Shown here: in pieces, positions 36,000 to 44,364 of the stretch
Layout of the letters: every line of letters begins with the position of its first letter
Position numbering within the stretch: the stretch's first letter is position 1
Assembly (NCBI RefSeq): GCF_900232905.1
Contig: NZ_OCTQ01000001.1
Location: 1 to 64,000, forward strand
Reading direction: 5' to 3'
Length of the DNA stretch: 64,000 nucleotides
From: Miniphocaeibacter massiliensis
GTDB lineage: Bacteria; Bacillota; Clostridia; Tissierellales; Peptoniphilaceae
Translations under genes and position numbers: made by a program
The notes under the pieces: model-generated
The model's input: only the letters and a program-made list of their open reading frames with translations
The model's database searches: none
Told to the model about the DNA's origin: nothing

Positions 36000-36833
36000 A
36001 TGAGTGATAGAATAATAATAGCTGATTCAAGCTGTGATTTAAATAAAGGGCTTAGTAAAAAATTAAATGTAGAGTTGGTTCCTTTCAACATAGATGTAAA
36101 TGGAACTAGTTATATGGATGATGGTACTATGAGTATAGTTGACTTTCTAAAAGAAGTTGACAAGTCAGCAAAAGCACCTACAACAGCAGCGCCTTCACCG
36201 AATTTGTTTATGAGTAAATTTAAAGGTGCTAAAGAGATATTTATTATAACAATATCATCTAAATTAAGTGCAACTTATGGGAATGCAAAGCTTGGAAAAA
36301 CTATGTATTTAGAAGATAATGATGCTAAGATTCATGTATTTGATAGTAAGTCGGCAGTTTCTGGTGAAACAGCAATAGCAATAAAAATAAAAGAATGTTT
36401 AGATAAAAACTTATCTTTTGGAGAAATAGTAGAAACAGTAGAAAAATTTATATCTAATATGAAAACATATTTTATACTAGACAAATTTGATACATTAGTT
36501 AAAAATGGAAGAATGTCTAAATTTACAGGAACATTAGCAAAAGCTTTATCGTTTAAACCAGTTATGACAGCAACAAATGGTGAAATAGAAGTTCATACAA
36601 AAACAAGAGGGTACAATAAGGCGGCTAGCAAATTAGTTGAAATTATTGGAGAAGAAGGCAATGATTTTGAGAACAGAACATTAGTAATAGGACATTGTCA
36701 AGCTCCAGATAAAGCAAAAGCATTGAAAAAAGATATTGCAAAAAAATACAATTTTATAGATATTGAAATTGTAGAAACAGGAATGCTATCCTCTGTATAT
36801 GCTAATACAGGAGGAATAGTTTTAGCATTTTAA
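36000..36833 (+). CDS. DegV family fatty-acid-binding protein
   Basis: A 277-residue DegV (PF02645) protein: IIADSSCDLNKGLSKKL at the start, VPFNIDVNGTSYMD, TTAAPSP, a serine-rich ISSKLSATYGNA and LDKFDTLVKNGRMS, and HCQAPDKA near the end. Members act as FakB subunits that present bound fatty acids to the kinase FakA, although no fakA is nearby. It lies nine bases after glmM with a weak ribosome-binding site. Confidence 0.9.
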   Translation: MSDRIIIADSSCDLNKGLSKKLNVELVPFNIDVNGTSYMDDGTMSIVDFLKEVDKSAKAPTTAAPSPNLFMSKFKGAKEIFIITISSKLSATYGNAKLGKTMYLEDNDAKIHVFDSKSAVSGETAIAIKIKECLDKNLSFGEIVETVEKFISNMKTYFILDKFDTLVKNGRMSKFTGTLAKALSFKPVMTATNGEIEVHTKTRGYNKAASKLVEIIGEEGNDFENRTLVIGHCQAPDKAKALKKDIAKKYNFIDIEIVETGMLSSVYANTGGIVLAF

Positions 36834-36842
36834 GGAGAATAA

Positions 36843-37919
36843 ATGAATAATAAAGTAGTTCTTGGAATGAGTGGTGGCGTGGATAGTTCTGTCGCCGCTT
36901 ATTTATTGAAAGAAAAAGGTTATGATGTAATTGGTGTAACAATGTCATTAGTGCCCAAAGGAGTTCTTTATAATGAAGATAGAGGTTGCTGTTCAATAAC
37001 AGCTGTAAATGAAGCGAAAATGGTTGCAGAAGATATGGGGATTCCTCATTATACAATGAATTTTAGAGAAGAATTTGATAAAAAGATTATAGATAGTTTT
37101 GTTAAAGAGTATTCACTAGGATATACTCCAAATCCTTGTATAGCTTGTAATAAATATATAAAATTCGAATCTTTTAGGAAAAAAATTCATGAATTAGGAG
37201 CAGATTATATATCAACAGGTCACTATGCAGCAATTGAATATAGCGAAGAAAGACAAAGATACTTGCTTAAGAAAGCAAAAGATGCTAAAAAGGATCAAAC
37301 ATACTTTTTATATAACTTATCTCAAGAAGCATTAAGCGAAACTATATTACCATTAGGCATATATACAAAAGATGAAGTTAGAAAAATTGGCAAAGAAACG
37401 GGTATTATCACATACAATAAGCAAGATAGTGAAGAAATATGTTTCGTCCAAAATAATGATCATGGTAAGTTTATACAAGAACGAAATCCAGAGCTTATAG
37501 GAGAAGGCAATTTTATAGATGAAAAAGGAAATATATTAGGAAAACATAAAGGAATAGTATATTATACATTAGGTCAAAGAAAAGGACTAGGAATTGCCTT
37601 AGGTAAAAGAGTTTTTGTAAGCAAAATAAATGGTAAAACAAAGAATATAACGCTATCAGATGAAGATACTTTATATAAAAGAGAAATAGAAATAAAAGAT
37701 TTCAATTTAATAGCAGTTGATGAAATTAAAGAATATAAGGAAGTTACAGTAAAGATTAGACATGGAGTTAATGAACATTTAGGAGAAATAATACAAAAAG
37801 GTTCTAGGTTATTTGTTGAATTTGAAAAAACAGTTAGAGCACCATCAAAAGGACAATCAGCAGTTATATATGATGGGGATATAGTTGTAGGTGGGGGAAT
37901 AATAGAAAATGCAAGGTGA
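36843..37919 (+). CDS. mnmA: tRNA-specific 2-thiouridylase MnmA
   Basis: Thiolates U34 of Lys, Glu and Gln tRNAs. The 358-residue protein has the PP-loop LGMSGGVDSSVAAYLL (about residues 6-21), the catalytic cysteines in NPCIACNKYIKF (first about 99) and SEEICFVQNNDHG (about 198), STGHYA, KDQTYFLYNLSQ and LGQRKGLGIA. AAGGAG precedes the ATG. The 3' end overlaps mtnN by 11 bases. Confidence 0.95.
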   Translation: MNNKVVLGMSGGVDSSVAAYLLKEKGYDVIGVTMSLVPKGVLYNEDRGCCSITAVNEAKMVAEDMGIPHYTMNFREEFDKKIIDSFVKEYSLGYTPNPCIACNKYIKFESFRKKIHELGADYISTGHYAAIEYSEERQRYLLKKAKDAKKDQTYFLYNLSQEALSETILPLGIYTKDEVRKIGKETGIITYNKQDSEEICFVQNNDHGKFIQERNPELIGEGNFIDEKGNILGKHKGIVYYTLGQRKGLGIALGKRVFVSKINGKTKNITLSDEDTLYKREIEIKDFNLIAVDEIKEYKEVTVKIRHGVNEHLGEIIQKGSRLFVEFEKTVRAPSKGQSAVIYDGDIVVGGGIIENAR

Positions 37920-38595
37920 TATAGAAATCATAGGTATAGTATCGGCTTTAAAAAGTGAAATAGAAGGTTTTAAAGAAAAACTAAGAGATATTAAAGAAAT
38001 TAATTTAAAAAATCATAAATTTAATGTAGGATATTTAGATAATAAAAAAATTGCCTTTACAGACTCAGGAATAGGCAAAGTGAATGCCGCAATAGCTACT
38101 CAAATGCTAATAGATAATTTTAATCCTAATATAATAATTAATACAGGAATAGCTGGAGGATTGGATAAAAAATTAAAGCATACAAGTCTGGTTGTAGCGG
38201 ATGAATTAATGTACCATGATTTTGATAAAAGACTACTTGAAGAGTATTATCCGTTTACAAAAAGTTTTAAAGTGGAGAAAAAATATTTAGAGATAGCAAA
38301 AAATGTATTAAAAAATGAAGAATATTTTGAAGGACTTATAATTACTGGAGACCAGTTTATTTCTGACTCAAAAGTGCAATTAAACTTAAGAGAAGAATTT
38401 GGAGCATTATGTGTAGAGATGGAAGGAGCTGCTATAGCACATACATCGTACGCTAATGATATTCCATTTATGGTAATTAGATGTATATCTGATTTTGCAG
38501 ATGATGATGGTGAAACTGATTATGATAATCTTGAAATAGTAGCAGCTAATAAAGCGTCAAAATTTACAATAAATTTTATAAAAGAATTAAAATAA
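37909..38595 (+). CDS. mtnN: 5'-methylthioadenosine/S-adenosylhomocysteine nucleosidase
   Basis: Cleaves adenine from MTA and SAH. The 228-residue protein has IGIVSALKSEIEGFK (about residues 4-18), INTGIAGGLDKKLK, ALCVEMEGAAIAHTSY with the Glu that contacts ribose (about 175), and RCISDFADDD with the catalytic Asp. It detoxifies the SAH left by methyltransferases such as PrmC. It overlaps mnmA. Confidence 0.93.
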   Translation: MQGDIEIIGIVSALKSEIEGFKEKLRDIKEINLKNHKFNVGYLDNKKIAFTDSGIGKVNAAIATQMLIDNFNPNIIINTGIAGGLDKKLKHTSLVVADELMYHDFDKRLLEEYYPFTKSFKVEKKYLEIAKNVLKNEEYFEGLIITGDQFISDSKVQLNLREEFGALCVEMEGAAIAHTSYANDIPFMVIRCISDFADDDGETDYDNLEIVAANKASKFTINFIKELK

Positions 38596-38623
38596 AAAAC
38601 CTATATTACTATATAGGTTTTTT
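38595..38623. terminator. Bidirectional terminator between mtnN and the YczE-like gene
   Basis: AAAAACCTATAT / ATATAGGTTTTT with a four-base loop (38595-38606, 38611-38622). The right end overlaps the stop of the convergent gene. Confidence 0.85.
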
Positions 38624-39257
38624 ATTTTCGAAATGTATAGATATATTTTTTTATTAAAGGATTACTTATTTTTACATAAAAGAAATCTATAAACGGACCA
38701 TTGAAGAAAGAGTTAATTATAGTTCCAATACCAACAGGACCTCCTAAGAACAGAGCTAAAATCATAAATAAAACATCTTGAGCAACTCTTATATATTTGT
38801 ATTTAATTTTAGAATAATCGACTAAAATCATTGTTATTGCATCATAAGGAGCCACACCTAGATTTGCTGCTATATAAAAAGAGACACCAAAAGTAAATAA
38901 TAATGTTCCTATTATTAAAAATAATATTTTGATAAAAATAGTTAGCTCAAAAAATATAAGGTTAGAAAATATATTTGTAAAGAAATCAATAAGAAAACCT
39001 ATAGAAGTCATAGTAATTAAAGTCCCAATTCCCATATATTTTTTGCCAAATAAAAAAATAAATAGAATAAATACTAAATTAATCAATAATTGGAACTGTC
39101 CTAAAGATAAACCTAATATTTTCCCCATAGAAATATTAAAAGCCGTGAAATTATCTACTCCAACATTGCCGACATTTAAAAAAGCAACACCTAATGTTAT
39201 AATAATTACTCCAGCAAGAGAGAATATACATCTAAATAAAATTTCTTTTATTTTCAA
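38622..39257 (-). CDS. YczE/YitT-type integral membrane protein
   Basis: A 211-residue protein with about five hydrophobic segments. Two similar halves each contain a short motif (NVGNVGVDNFTAF near residue 27; AANLGVAPYDAITM near 130), characteristic of the YczE/YyaS/YitT group, of unknown function. The start is TTG with AGGTGAT upstream; no ATG is available. A minus-strand single gene, convergent with mtnN. Confidence 0.8.
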   Translation of the reverse strand: MKIKEILFRCIFSLAGVIIITLGVAFLNVGNVGVDNFTAFNISMGKILGLSLGQFQLLINLVFILFIFLFGKKYMGIGTLITMTSIGFLIDFFTNIFSNLIFFELTIFIKILFLIIGTLLFTFGVSFYIAANLGVAPYDAITMILVDYSKIKYKYIRVAQDVLFMILALFLGGPVGIGTIINSFFNGPFIDFFYVKISNPLIKKYIYTFRK

Positions 39258-39340
39258 AAAATCACCTCAGTCAACATAGCATCTCAAATTTTCAACAAAA
39301 AGTCAAAGGATAAATTTAATGAAAATAAATATAAAAAAAC

Positions 39341-39369
39341 TTGCATTATTTTTTCAATTATAATATAAT
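39341..39369 (+). promoter_or_regulatory. Promoter of tRNA-Pro
   Basis: TTGCAT (39341-39346), 17-base spacer, TATAAT (39364-39369). Confidence 0.75.
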
Positions 39370-39398
39370 GAAATAGTCGTCAGTTGAGATGACACTTT

Positions 39399-39475
39399 CG
39401 GGGTGTGGCGCAGTCCGGTAGCGCACGTGGTTTGGGACCATGGGGCCGGGGGTTCAAATCCTCTCACCCCGACCA
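39399..39475 (+). tRNA. tRNA-Pro (anticodon TGG), CCA encoded
   Basis: A 77-base cloverleaf. The acceptor arm CGGGGTG pairs with CACCCCG and ends in ACCA. The D-arm includes GCGCAGTCCGGTAGCGC and the anticodon loop is TTTGGGA with TGG. The T-loop is GGTTCAAATC. It is a single tRNA with its own promoter and terminator. Confidence 0.97.
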
Positions 39476-39486
39476 TTTAAATTTAA

Positions 39487-39523
39487 CCATCTAAGTCAAT
39501 TAGACTTAGGTGGATTTTTATTT
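39487..39523 (+). terminator. Terminator of tRNA-Pro
   Basis: An 11-bp stem CCATCTAAGTC / GACTTAGGTGG (one G-U) followed by ATTTTTATTTC. Confidence 0.85.
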
Positions 39524-39567
39524 CTTGTAGATAAAAGGCAAATATGTTTATCTACAAGATTTTTTTA
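39524..39567 (+). terminator. Second terminator hairpin directly behind the first
   Basis: A perfect 12-bp stem CTTGTAGATAAA / TTTATCTACAAG (39524-39535, 39547-39558), 11-base loop, then ATTTTTTTA. No gene lies between the two terminators. Confidence 0.8.
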
Positions 39568-39807
39568 TTTAAACAGATAAATCACTATAATGAATAGTTT
39601 ATGTGAAGTTTTTGTTTTGAGATAAATCAAGTACAGCTCTGGTAGTTTTATGATTAAATTTGTAAATCAAAATATTTTATTCATTACTTTCCTATGTTTC
39701 TAATTTTTGTATATATTTATTAAAATATTTTTTTATTACTTTAACCATGAAAGTAGTCTTGAATTATAATATAGATTTATATCTTAAATTTAACTAAAAT
39801 TATATTA
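39568..39807. other. AT-rich gap, no gene recognised
   Basis: About 240 bases with stops in all frames and no convincing hairpin or repeat. Confidence 0.55.
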
Positions 39808-39836
39808 TTTACATGTGATTTTGATAGTAGTATACT
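39808..39836 (+). promoter_or_regulatory. Promoter of the membrane protein at 39880
   Basis: TTTACA (39808-39813), 17-base spacer, TATACT (39831-39836). Confidence 0.65.
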
Positions 39837-39879
39837 ATTAAAGTAATTTATATATTATTAAAACAAGAATTGGAGAAAT

Positions 39880-40659
39880 ATGAAAGAAAGATATATAGAA
39901 GTATTAATAGCTTTTGCATTTATAATAATAGTATTTAGTATTCCATTTTTTGGGAGGATATTTATTAGATTATTTGTTAGCAATCCTTGGCTAAAAAGTT
40001 TAGTCATATTATTAGTTTTTGTATATGTAATTTTAAGGGAAATTAAAAATAGCAGTTATAAAAATGTTAATTTACCTAAAGAAGATAGAATAAAAAAACT
40101 AAATGATACAATATTATCAATAGTAATATTGTTTACGATTATTGGAACTTTAATAGATATAAGTGGTAATTTTATATATAATAAGCCATTGGAGTTTATA
40201 TTAAGTCCATTTGGAACTTTAGAGGGTACAACTTCTATGTATAATATAGGAGCAACATACTATTTTAATAGTGATTTTTACCTAATATTAAAGGATGGAG
40301 CAGAGGTTAGCATAAGTAAAATATTTATTATTATGTATAGATTTATACAGTATTTAATTATGTTGAATTTTATTGCATATATAGTTAAGAAGATAAAGAG
40401 TAAATACCTTAATAAAGTATTAATTACTCAACGTCATGAAGAAAAACTATCAGAAGAGTTAAAAGAAAAAGTTCAGCAAGAAATGAATAATAGAAAAAAT
40501 GCTGAAATACATAAGAAAGATGTTGATGTAGAATTAATAAAGGTATTATTAAAAATGAGAGAAGAAAATAAACTAGTTGAGGCAATAAAATTGTTGCGAA
40601 AAGATACAAACTATGAATATTCGGTAGAAGAAGCAAAAGAATATATAAAAAATCTTTAA
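39880..40659 (+). CDS. Unrecognised membrane protein with bL12-like C-terminal motif
   Basis: I do not recognise the whole protein (259 residues). Hydrophobic segments are at about 8-27, 36-52, 78-98 and 143-166, and a basic, coiled-coil-like stretch rich in K, E and Q covers about 170-212. The last ~40 residues (LVEAIKLLRKDTNYEYSVEE, then AKEYIKNL) resemble the helix pattern of the ribosomal L7/L12 C-terminal domain, VxAIKxxR...LxEAKxxV, a motif known to occur outside L12 in small membrane proteins. Start: GGAGAA six bases before ATG. It has its own promoter and terminator. Function unknown. Confidence 0.75.
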   Translation: MKERYIEVLIAFAFIIIVFSIPFFGRIFIRLFVSNPWLKSLVILLVFVYVILREIKNSSYKNVNLPKEDRIKKLNDTILSIVILFTIIGTLIDISGNFIYNKPLEFILSPFGTLEGTTSMYNIGATYYFNSDFYLILKDGAEVSISKIFIIMYRFIQYLIMLNFIAYIVKKIKSKYLNKVLITQRHEEKLSEELKEKVQQEMNNRKNAEIHKKDVDVELIKVLLKMREENKLVEAIKLLRKDTNYEYSVEEAKEYIKNL

Positions 40660-40663
40660 AATA

Positions 40664-40707
40664 AAAAGATCGTTAGTATTGTTTTTATTCTACTAAGGAT
40701 CTTTTTT
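40664..40707 (+). terminator. Terminator after the 39880 gene
   Basis: A long stem AAAAAGATC-x-TTAGTA / TACTAA-x-GATCTTTTT with one mismatch, then T tail. It also lies just behind the 3' end of the small minus-strand gene. Confidence 0.8.
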
Positions 40708-40710
40708 ATT

Positions 40711-40881
40711 TTAAAGTACTTGAAAAATATATATTATAGTTAAAATAATGTATAATACAATTAAAAATAATCCTATAAAAGCAATGATTTTATTTTTCAA
40801 TGATAGACCTAATATCAATAGTAAAACACCAATAATAGATATTATGTTTCTAGCTATTATAAACGGAAGAGTATCTAACAA
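40711..40881 (-). CDS. Small two-helix membrane peptide (56 residues), unrecognised
   Basis: A short frame on the minus strand starting at TTG: MLDTLPFIIARNIISIIGVL..., ending ...LYIILTIIYIFQVL. Two hydrophobic stretches (about residues 13-27 and 31-54) are joined by the polar SLKNK turn. GGAG lies eight bases upstream of the TTG, and an extended -10 (TGC-TATAAT) is found 23 bases farther up. No stop interrupts the frame and the hydrophobic pattern is coherent, so I believe it is a gene. Function unknown; a toxin-like or regulatory membrane peptide is possible but unproven. Confidence 0.62.
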   Translation of the reverse strand: MLDTLPFIIARNIISIIGVLLLILGLSLKNKIIAFIGLFLIVLYIILTIIYIFQVL

Positions 40882-40903
40882 AACATCATCTCCTAACCAG
40901 TAA

Positions 40904-40909
40904 ATTATA
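40904..40909 (-). promoter_or_regulatory. Extended -10 box of the small membrane peptide gene
   Basis: On the minus strand this reads TATAAT preceded by TGC. The -35 region (TTATGT) is weak. Confidence 0.5.
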
Positions 40910-41027
40910 GCATAATTTGCTTTTTAACATAATAAAAATAGTTTTTTAAGTTGTAGTTAATGTATAATTAAGATGGCTACTATTAAATTGATAGGTTACT
41001 AAAAATTAAATATACATGGAGGAATAA

Positions 41028-41525
41028 TTGAAGAAATATATATCTTATATAATTCTTATTATATTAATTTTTACTACAACATCTTGTAGCAGAAACTATA
41101 AAGAAGGTTCGGTAGAAACCATTATAAATATAAATGAATTTTATGGAATAGAATATGAAGATGCTGTAGAAAAACTAGGTGAATTAAAACACATAGAAAC
41201 TATGGATTCATTAACAAAAGGAAAAAGTAAATATATTACGAATGATGGAAAAATAGAAATAATATTTGAGGATAATAATAAAAAGTTATCAGTTATTTCT
41301 ATAAATAGAGAGAAAGACAATCCAATTATTTTAAATGAAGAAAATGACATATTCAATATGCTAAATATATCAAAAGGAAAAAATATAAAGTATGCTAAAT
41401 TTTATCCTATATTTTTTGATGTAGATGATAATGGATATATTAGTGAAATTCGTTTAGAAAGTGAAGATAGAGAATATCCAAAAAGTGGATTAAAGTTGTC
41501 AGTATTTTTTAAATATAACGAATAA
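41028..41525 (+). CDS. Putative lipoprotein, unknown function
   Basis: A 165-residue protein with a lipoprotein signal: KKY, then ISYIILIILIFTTTSC with the lipidated Cys at about residue 21. The mature part has no motif I know, with alternating charged and hydrophobic residues suggesting a small beta-rich domain. The start is TTG at 41028 with GGAGG six bases upstream; no ATG competes. It has its own terminator, and a TATAAT at 40963-40968. Confidence 0.75.
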   Translation: MKKYISYIILIILIFTTTSCSRNYKEGSVETIININEFYGIEYEDAVEKLGELKHIETMDSLTKGKSKYITNDGKIEIIFEDNNKKLSVISINREKDNPIILNEENDIFNMLNISKGKNIKYAKFYPIFFDVDDNGYISEIRLESEDREYPKSGLKLSVFFKYNE

Positions 41526-41553
41526 AAAACTATACAAATTGTATAGTTTTTTA
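41525..41553 (+). terminator. Terminator after the lipoprotein
   Basis: AAAAACTATAC / GTATAGTTTTT stem with a five-base loop, overlapping the stop codon. Confidence 0.85.
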
Positions 41554-41608
41554 TTTTTACAAATAGTTGAATTAATAAATGATATTTTAATAAAAATAGC
41601 ATAAATTT

Positions 41609-41637
41609 TTCACAAATTAAGAATTATATGTTATAGT
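41609..41637 (+). promoter_or_regulatory. Promoter of the CWB2-NlpC/P60 gene
   Basis: TTCACA (41609-41614), 17-base spacer, TATAGT (41632-41637). In the leader, GTTACA occurs twice (around 41650 and 41662), the second followed by CGGTGTGTAA, which forms a TTACA/TGTAA inverted repeat. Confidence 0.55.
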
Positions 41638-41697
41638 ATTATTTAGAAAAGTTACAAAAAGGTTACAACGGTGTGTAAGTTATAAAGGGAGGATTTA

Positions 41698-43458
41698 ATG
41701 TACAAAGTAACAAAAAAATTCATATCAGCTTTTCTTGCTGCAATATTTGTATTTTTAAGTTTTATTAATTTAAATACTACAGCATATGCTGATGAAACAA
41801 GTGATTATTTAATAGATGGTAAAGAAGTTCAGATAAACGGAGAAATGACTGTGTATTCTGAGGTTAATAAAATAAAAGAAGATTCTGTCATTGAGTACGT
41901 AACAGAAGATAATGAAACTTTTAAATTTGAATCACAAAAAGTAGAAAATAGTGAAGATTACTATTTTATAATTAGAGCAAGTAAATCTGGTATATGGAAA
42001 GCTGTATCAATTGATGGTGTAAAAGTAAAAAATGATATATTGGATTTTAAAGTTTACACTTCTCAAGAAGAATTGGAAGCAGATTATCCAGTAGAACAAA
42101 AAATTGAAAAATCTACAATGAGTATCAATGCACAAAACTATTCTCAAAAAAAAGTAAATAGATATAGTGGAGCAAACAGATATGCTACTGCTGTTAAAAT
42201 TTCTAAGGATAAGTTTTCATCATCTAAGAATGTAATAATAACAAGTGGTATAGATTATCCAGATGCTTTATCTGCTGTAAGTTTATCAAAGCAATTAAAT
42301 GCACCAATTCTTTTTGCAGACAAAAAAACTTTACCAAGTGAAACTAAGGCAGAAATAAAACGATTAGGTGCAAAAAAAGTATTTGTAATAGGTGGAGATG
42401 CAGCAGTTAATAATACTGTGTTTAATGAACTAAAAAAAACAGCGGGAACAGCTGAAAGAATTGCAGGAGCAAACAGGACTGGAACTGCAGTAAAAGTGGC
42501 TAAAAAGACAGAAGAGTATGCAAAAAATGTAAGTATAGCTATTTTAGTATCTAATGAAAGTTATGCAGATGCGTTATCATCTGGACCAGTTTCTGGAAAT
42601 AATGCATATCCAATACTATTTTCATCACCTTCAAATAAAGATGGAATAGATGATGTTACAAAAGAATATATTAAAAATAATGTAGACAAAATTTATATTG
42701 TTGGTGGAACAGCTAGTGTTGGAGAAGAAGTAGATAAGGCCTTAAAAAATAAATTAGGTAAAAAGGTAGAAAGAATAGTTGGAAGTAACAGGTATGATAC
42801 AAGTATAAAAGTTTCCAATAAATTTTTTAGCAATTCAGATACAGCATATTTAGCTACAGGTAGTCAATTTGCTGATGCTTTAGCTGGTGGTGCAGCAGGT
42901 GCTAAAGATATTGCACCTATGTATTTAGTTGATGGAGATAGCATATCAGATTCGTTAAAAAACAATATAAAGAACAAAAAGGTTAGTGAAGCAAATATTT
43001 TAGGAGGAACAGCTAGTGTATCTTCTAAATTTGAAAATTCACTAAAATCTGCTTTAGGAATTGAAGTTCCTGTTCAAAAAAACACTAGAGATAAAATTGT
43101 AGAAAAGGCAAAGCAACAGTTAGGTATTCCATATAAATACGGTGGTTCTTTACCAAGTACAGGATTTGATTGTTCAGGATTTGTTAAGTATGTATTTAAA
43201 GAAGTTACTGGAAAGACTTTTTACCACAAAGCTTCAGAACAAGCTAAACTTGGTAAATATGTTTCTAAAGATAAGTTACAGCCAGGGGATTTACTTTTCT
43301 TTAACGGCTATGGATCAACTATAACTCATACAGGAATATATATTGGAAATAATCAAATGATACATTCTCCAAAACCAGGAAGAACAGTAGAAATAGTAAA
43401 TATTAAAAGTGGGTATTATTCAGATACATACCATACTTCAAGAAATGTAATAGATTAA
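41698..43458 (+). CDS. Cell-wall hydrolase: CWB2 repeats plus NlpC/P60 peptidase
   Basis: A 586-residue exported protein. Signal peptide about 1-31 (KFISAFLAAIFVFLSFINLN, then TTAYA). A small beta-domain (about 35-130) also occurs in the amidase at 61916. Three CWB2 (PF04122) repeats follow at about 158-250, 255-350 and 358-450, each opening with an R-x-x-G-x-N-R-Y/T type motif (RYSGANRYATAVKIS, RIAGANRTGTAVKVA, RIVGSNRYDTSIKVS). The C-terminal NlpC/P60 domain has Cys492 in FDCSGFVKY, His544 in THTGIYIG and His556 in MIHSPK. It should cut peptidoglycan stem peptides while CWB2 holds it to a wall polymer. GGGAGG precedes the ATG. Confidence 0.93.
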   Translation: MYKVTKKFISAFLAAIFVFLSFINLNTTAYADETSDYLIDGKEVQINGEMTVYSEVNKIKEDSVIEYVTEDNETFKFESQKVENSEDYYFIIRASKSGIWKAVSIDGVKVKNDILDFKVYTSQEELEADYPVEQKIEKSTMSINAQNYSQKKVNRYSGANRYATAVKISKDKFSSSKNVIITSGIDYPDALSAVSLSKQLNAPILFADKKTLPSETKAEIKRLGAKKVFVIGGDAAVNNTVFNELKKTAGTAERIAGANRTGTAVKVAKKTEEYAKNVSIAILVSNESYADALSSGPVSGNNAYPILFSSPSNKDGIDDVTKEYIKNNVDKIYIVGGTASVGEEVDKALKNKLGKKVERIVGSNRYDTSIKVSNKFFSNSDTAYLATGSQFADALAGGAAGAKDIAPMYLVDGDSISDSLKNNIKNKKVSEANILGGTASVSSKFENSLKSALGIEVPVQKNTRDKIVEKAKQQLGIPYKYGGSLPSTGFDCSGFVKYVFKEVTGKTFYHKASEQAKLGKYVSKDKLQPGDLLFFNGYGSTITHTGIYIGNNQMIHSPKPGRTVEIVNIKSGYYSDTYHTSRNVID

Positions 43459-43484
43459 AAGATAGGATTTTCCTATCTTTTTTC
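43457..43484 (+). terminator. Terminator after the CWB2-NlpC/P60 gene
   Basis: AAAAGATAGGA / TCCTATCTTTT, three-base loop, T tail. Confidence 0.88.
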
Positions 43485-43556
43485 TTGTTTAATATTTGGT
43501 TTATTTAACAATATAAAGTATAATTTTATGGTAAGATTTGTATATTTTGGAAGTAG

Positions 43557-44264
43557 GTGAAAGTTATAAAAAAACTAGGAATAATTGGAGGAATGGGTCC
43601 ATTAGCAACAGCCCTATTTATGAAAAGAATTGTTGAAAATACTAAGGCAAGCAAAGATCAAGATCATATAGATTCTATAGTTTCGAATCATGCTACTTTG
43701 CCAGATAGAACTGAAATTATTCAAAAAGGAACTTCTGAGGAATTTCTAAATAAAATTGTAGATGATATAGAATTAATGGAGTTTGCAAAAGTAGAAAATA
43801 TTGCTATACCATGTAACACTTCTCATTATTTTTATGATGAAATTCAGAAAATGACGGAAATTAATATAATTAATATGGTTGAAGAGACTATTAAGTTTAT
43901 AAAAAATGATACTAAATTTAAAAAAATTGCAATTTTAGGTACATATGGAACCATGAATTGTAAAGTTTATGATAAATATGCTACTTTAAATGACTTAGAT
44001 ATTTATACTTTATCACAAGAAGAGGAAAAAATTTCAGTAGATACTATTTATAATGTAAAGGAAAACATGGTTTTAGAATCTGCTAAATTCAATGATTTAT
44101 TAAAAAATCTTTCAGAAGAAAAGGTAATATCTATTCTTGCTTGTACAGAGCTTAGTTGTTTAGAAATACCAACGGAATTAGAAGACTATTGTATAGACGC
44201 AATGGATATTCTTGTTAATAAAGCTATAGAGTATTCAGGAGGAATTATAAATAAAAAACCCTAA
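43557..44264 (+). CDS. Aspartate/glutamate racemase family protein
   Basis: A 235-residue cofactor-independent racemase (PF01177): LGIIGGMGPLATALFMKRIV at the start, first catalytic Cys in IAIPCNTSHYFYD (about residue 85), second in ISILACTELSCLE (about 198). The YgeA/RacX-type length and two-Cys layout suggest amino-acid racemisation, perhaps supplying D-amino acids for peptidoglycan. I keep the GTG at 43557, preceded by GGAAG; no nearby ATG exists. Flanked by terminators on both sides. Confidence 0.87.
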   Translation: MKVIKKLGIIGGMGPLATALFMKRIVENTKASKDQDHIDSIVSNHATLPDRTEIIQKGTSEEFLNKIVDDIELMEFAKVENIAIPCNTSHYFYDEIQKMTEINIINMVEETIKFIKNDTKFKKIAILGTYGTMNCKVYDKYATLNDLDIYTLSQEEEKISVDTIYNVKENMVLESAKFNDLLKNLSEEKVISILACTELSCLEIPTELEDYCIDAMDILVNKAIEYSGGIINKKP

Positions 44265-44277
44265 ATTAGGGTTTTTT
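44254..44277 (+). terminator. Terminator overlapping the racemase stop codon
   Basis: AAAAAACCCTAA / TTAGGGTTTTTT, nearly loop-closing, then ATT-rich tail. Confidence 0.82.
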
Positions 44278-44364
44278 ATTTATTTAAAAGTAATAATTGG
44301 GAATTTAATATTATAAATTTTATTAGTTAATTATTACAACATTAAGAAAACATACAAAGTATTT

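Noticed and set aside
38929-39279. 116-codon + strand frame over the YczE-like gene
   Set aside because: The minus strand encodes a coherent multi-helix protein with family motifs; the + strand frame has no promoter or ribosome-binding site.
41649-41668. Possible short direct-repeat or CRISPR-like array
   Set aside because: Only two six-base copies occur, with no regular spacer series; no array or cas gene is present anywhere in the window.
43142-43324. 60-codon alternative frame inside the NlpC/P60 domain
   Set aside because: The main frame holds catalytic Cys and His motifs, so this is an overlap artefact.
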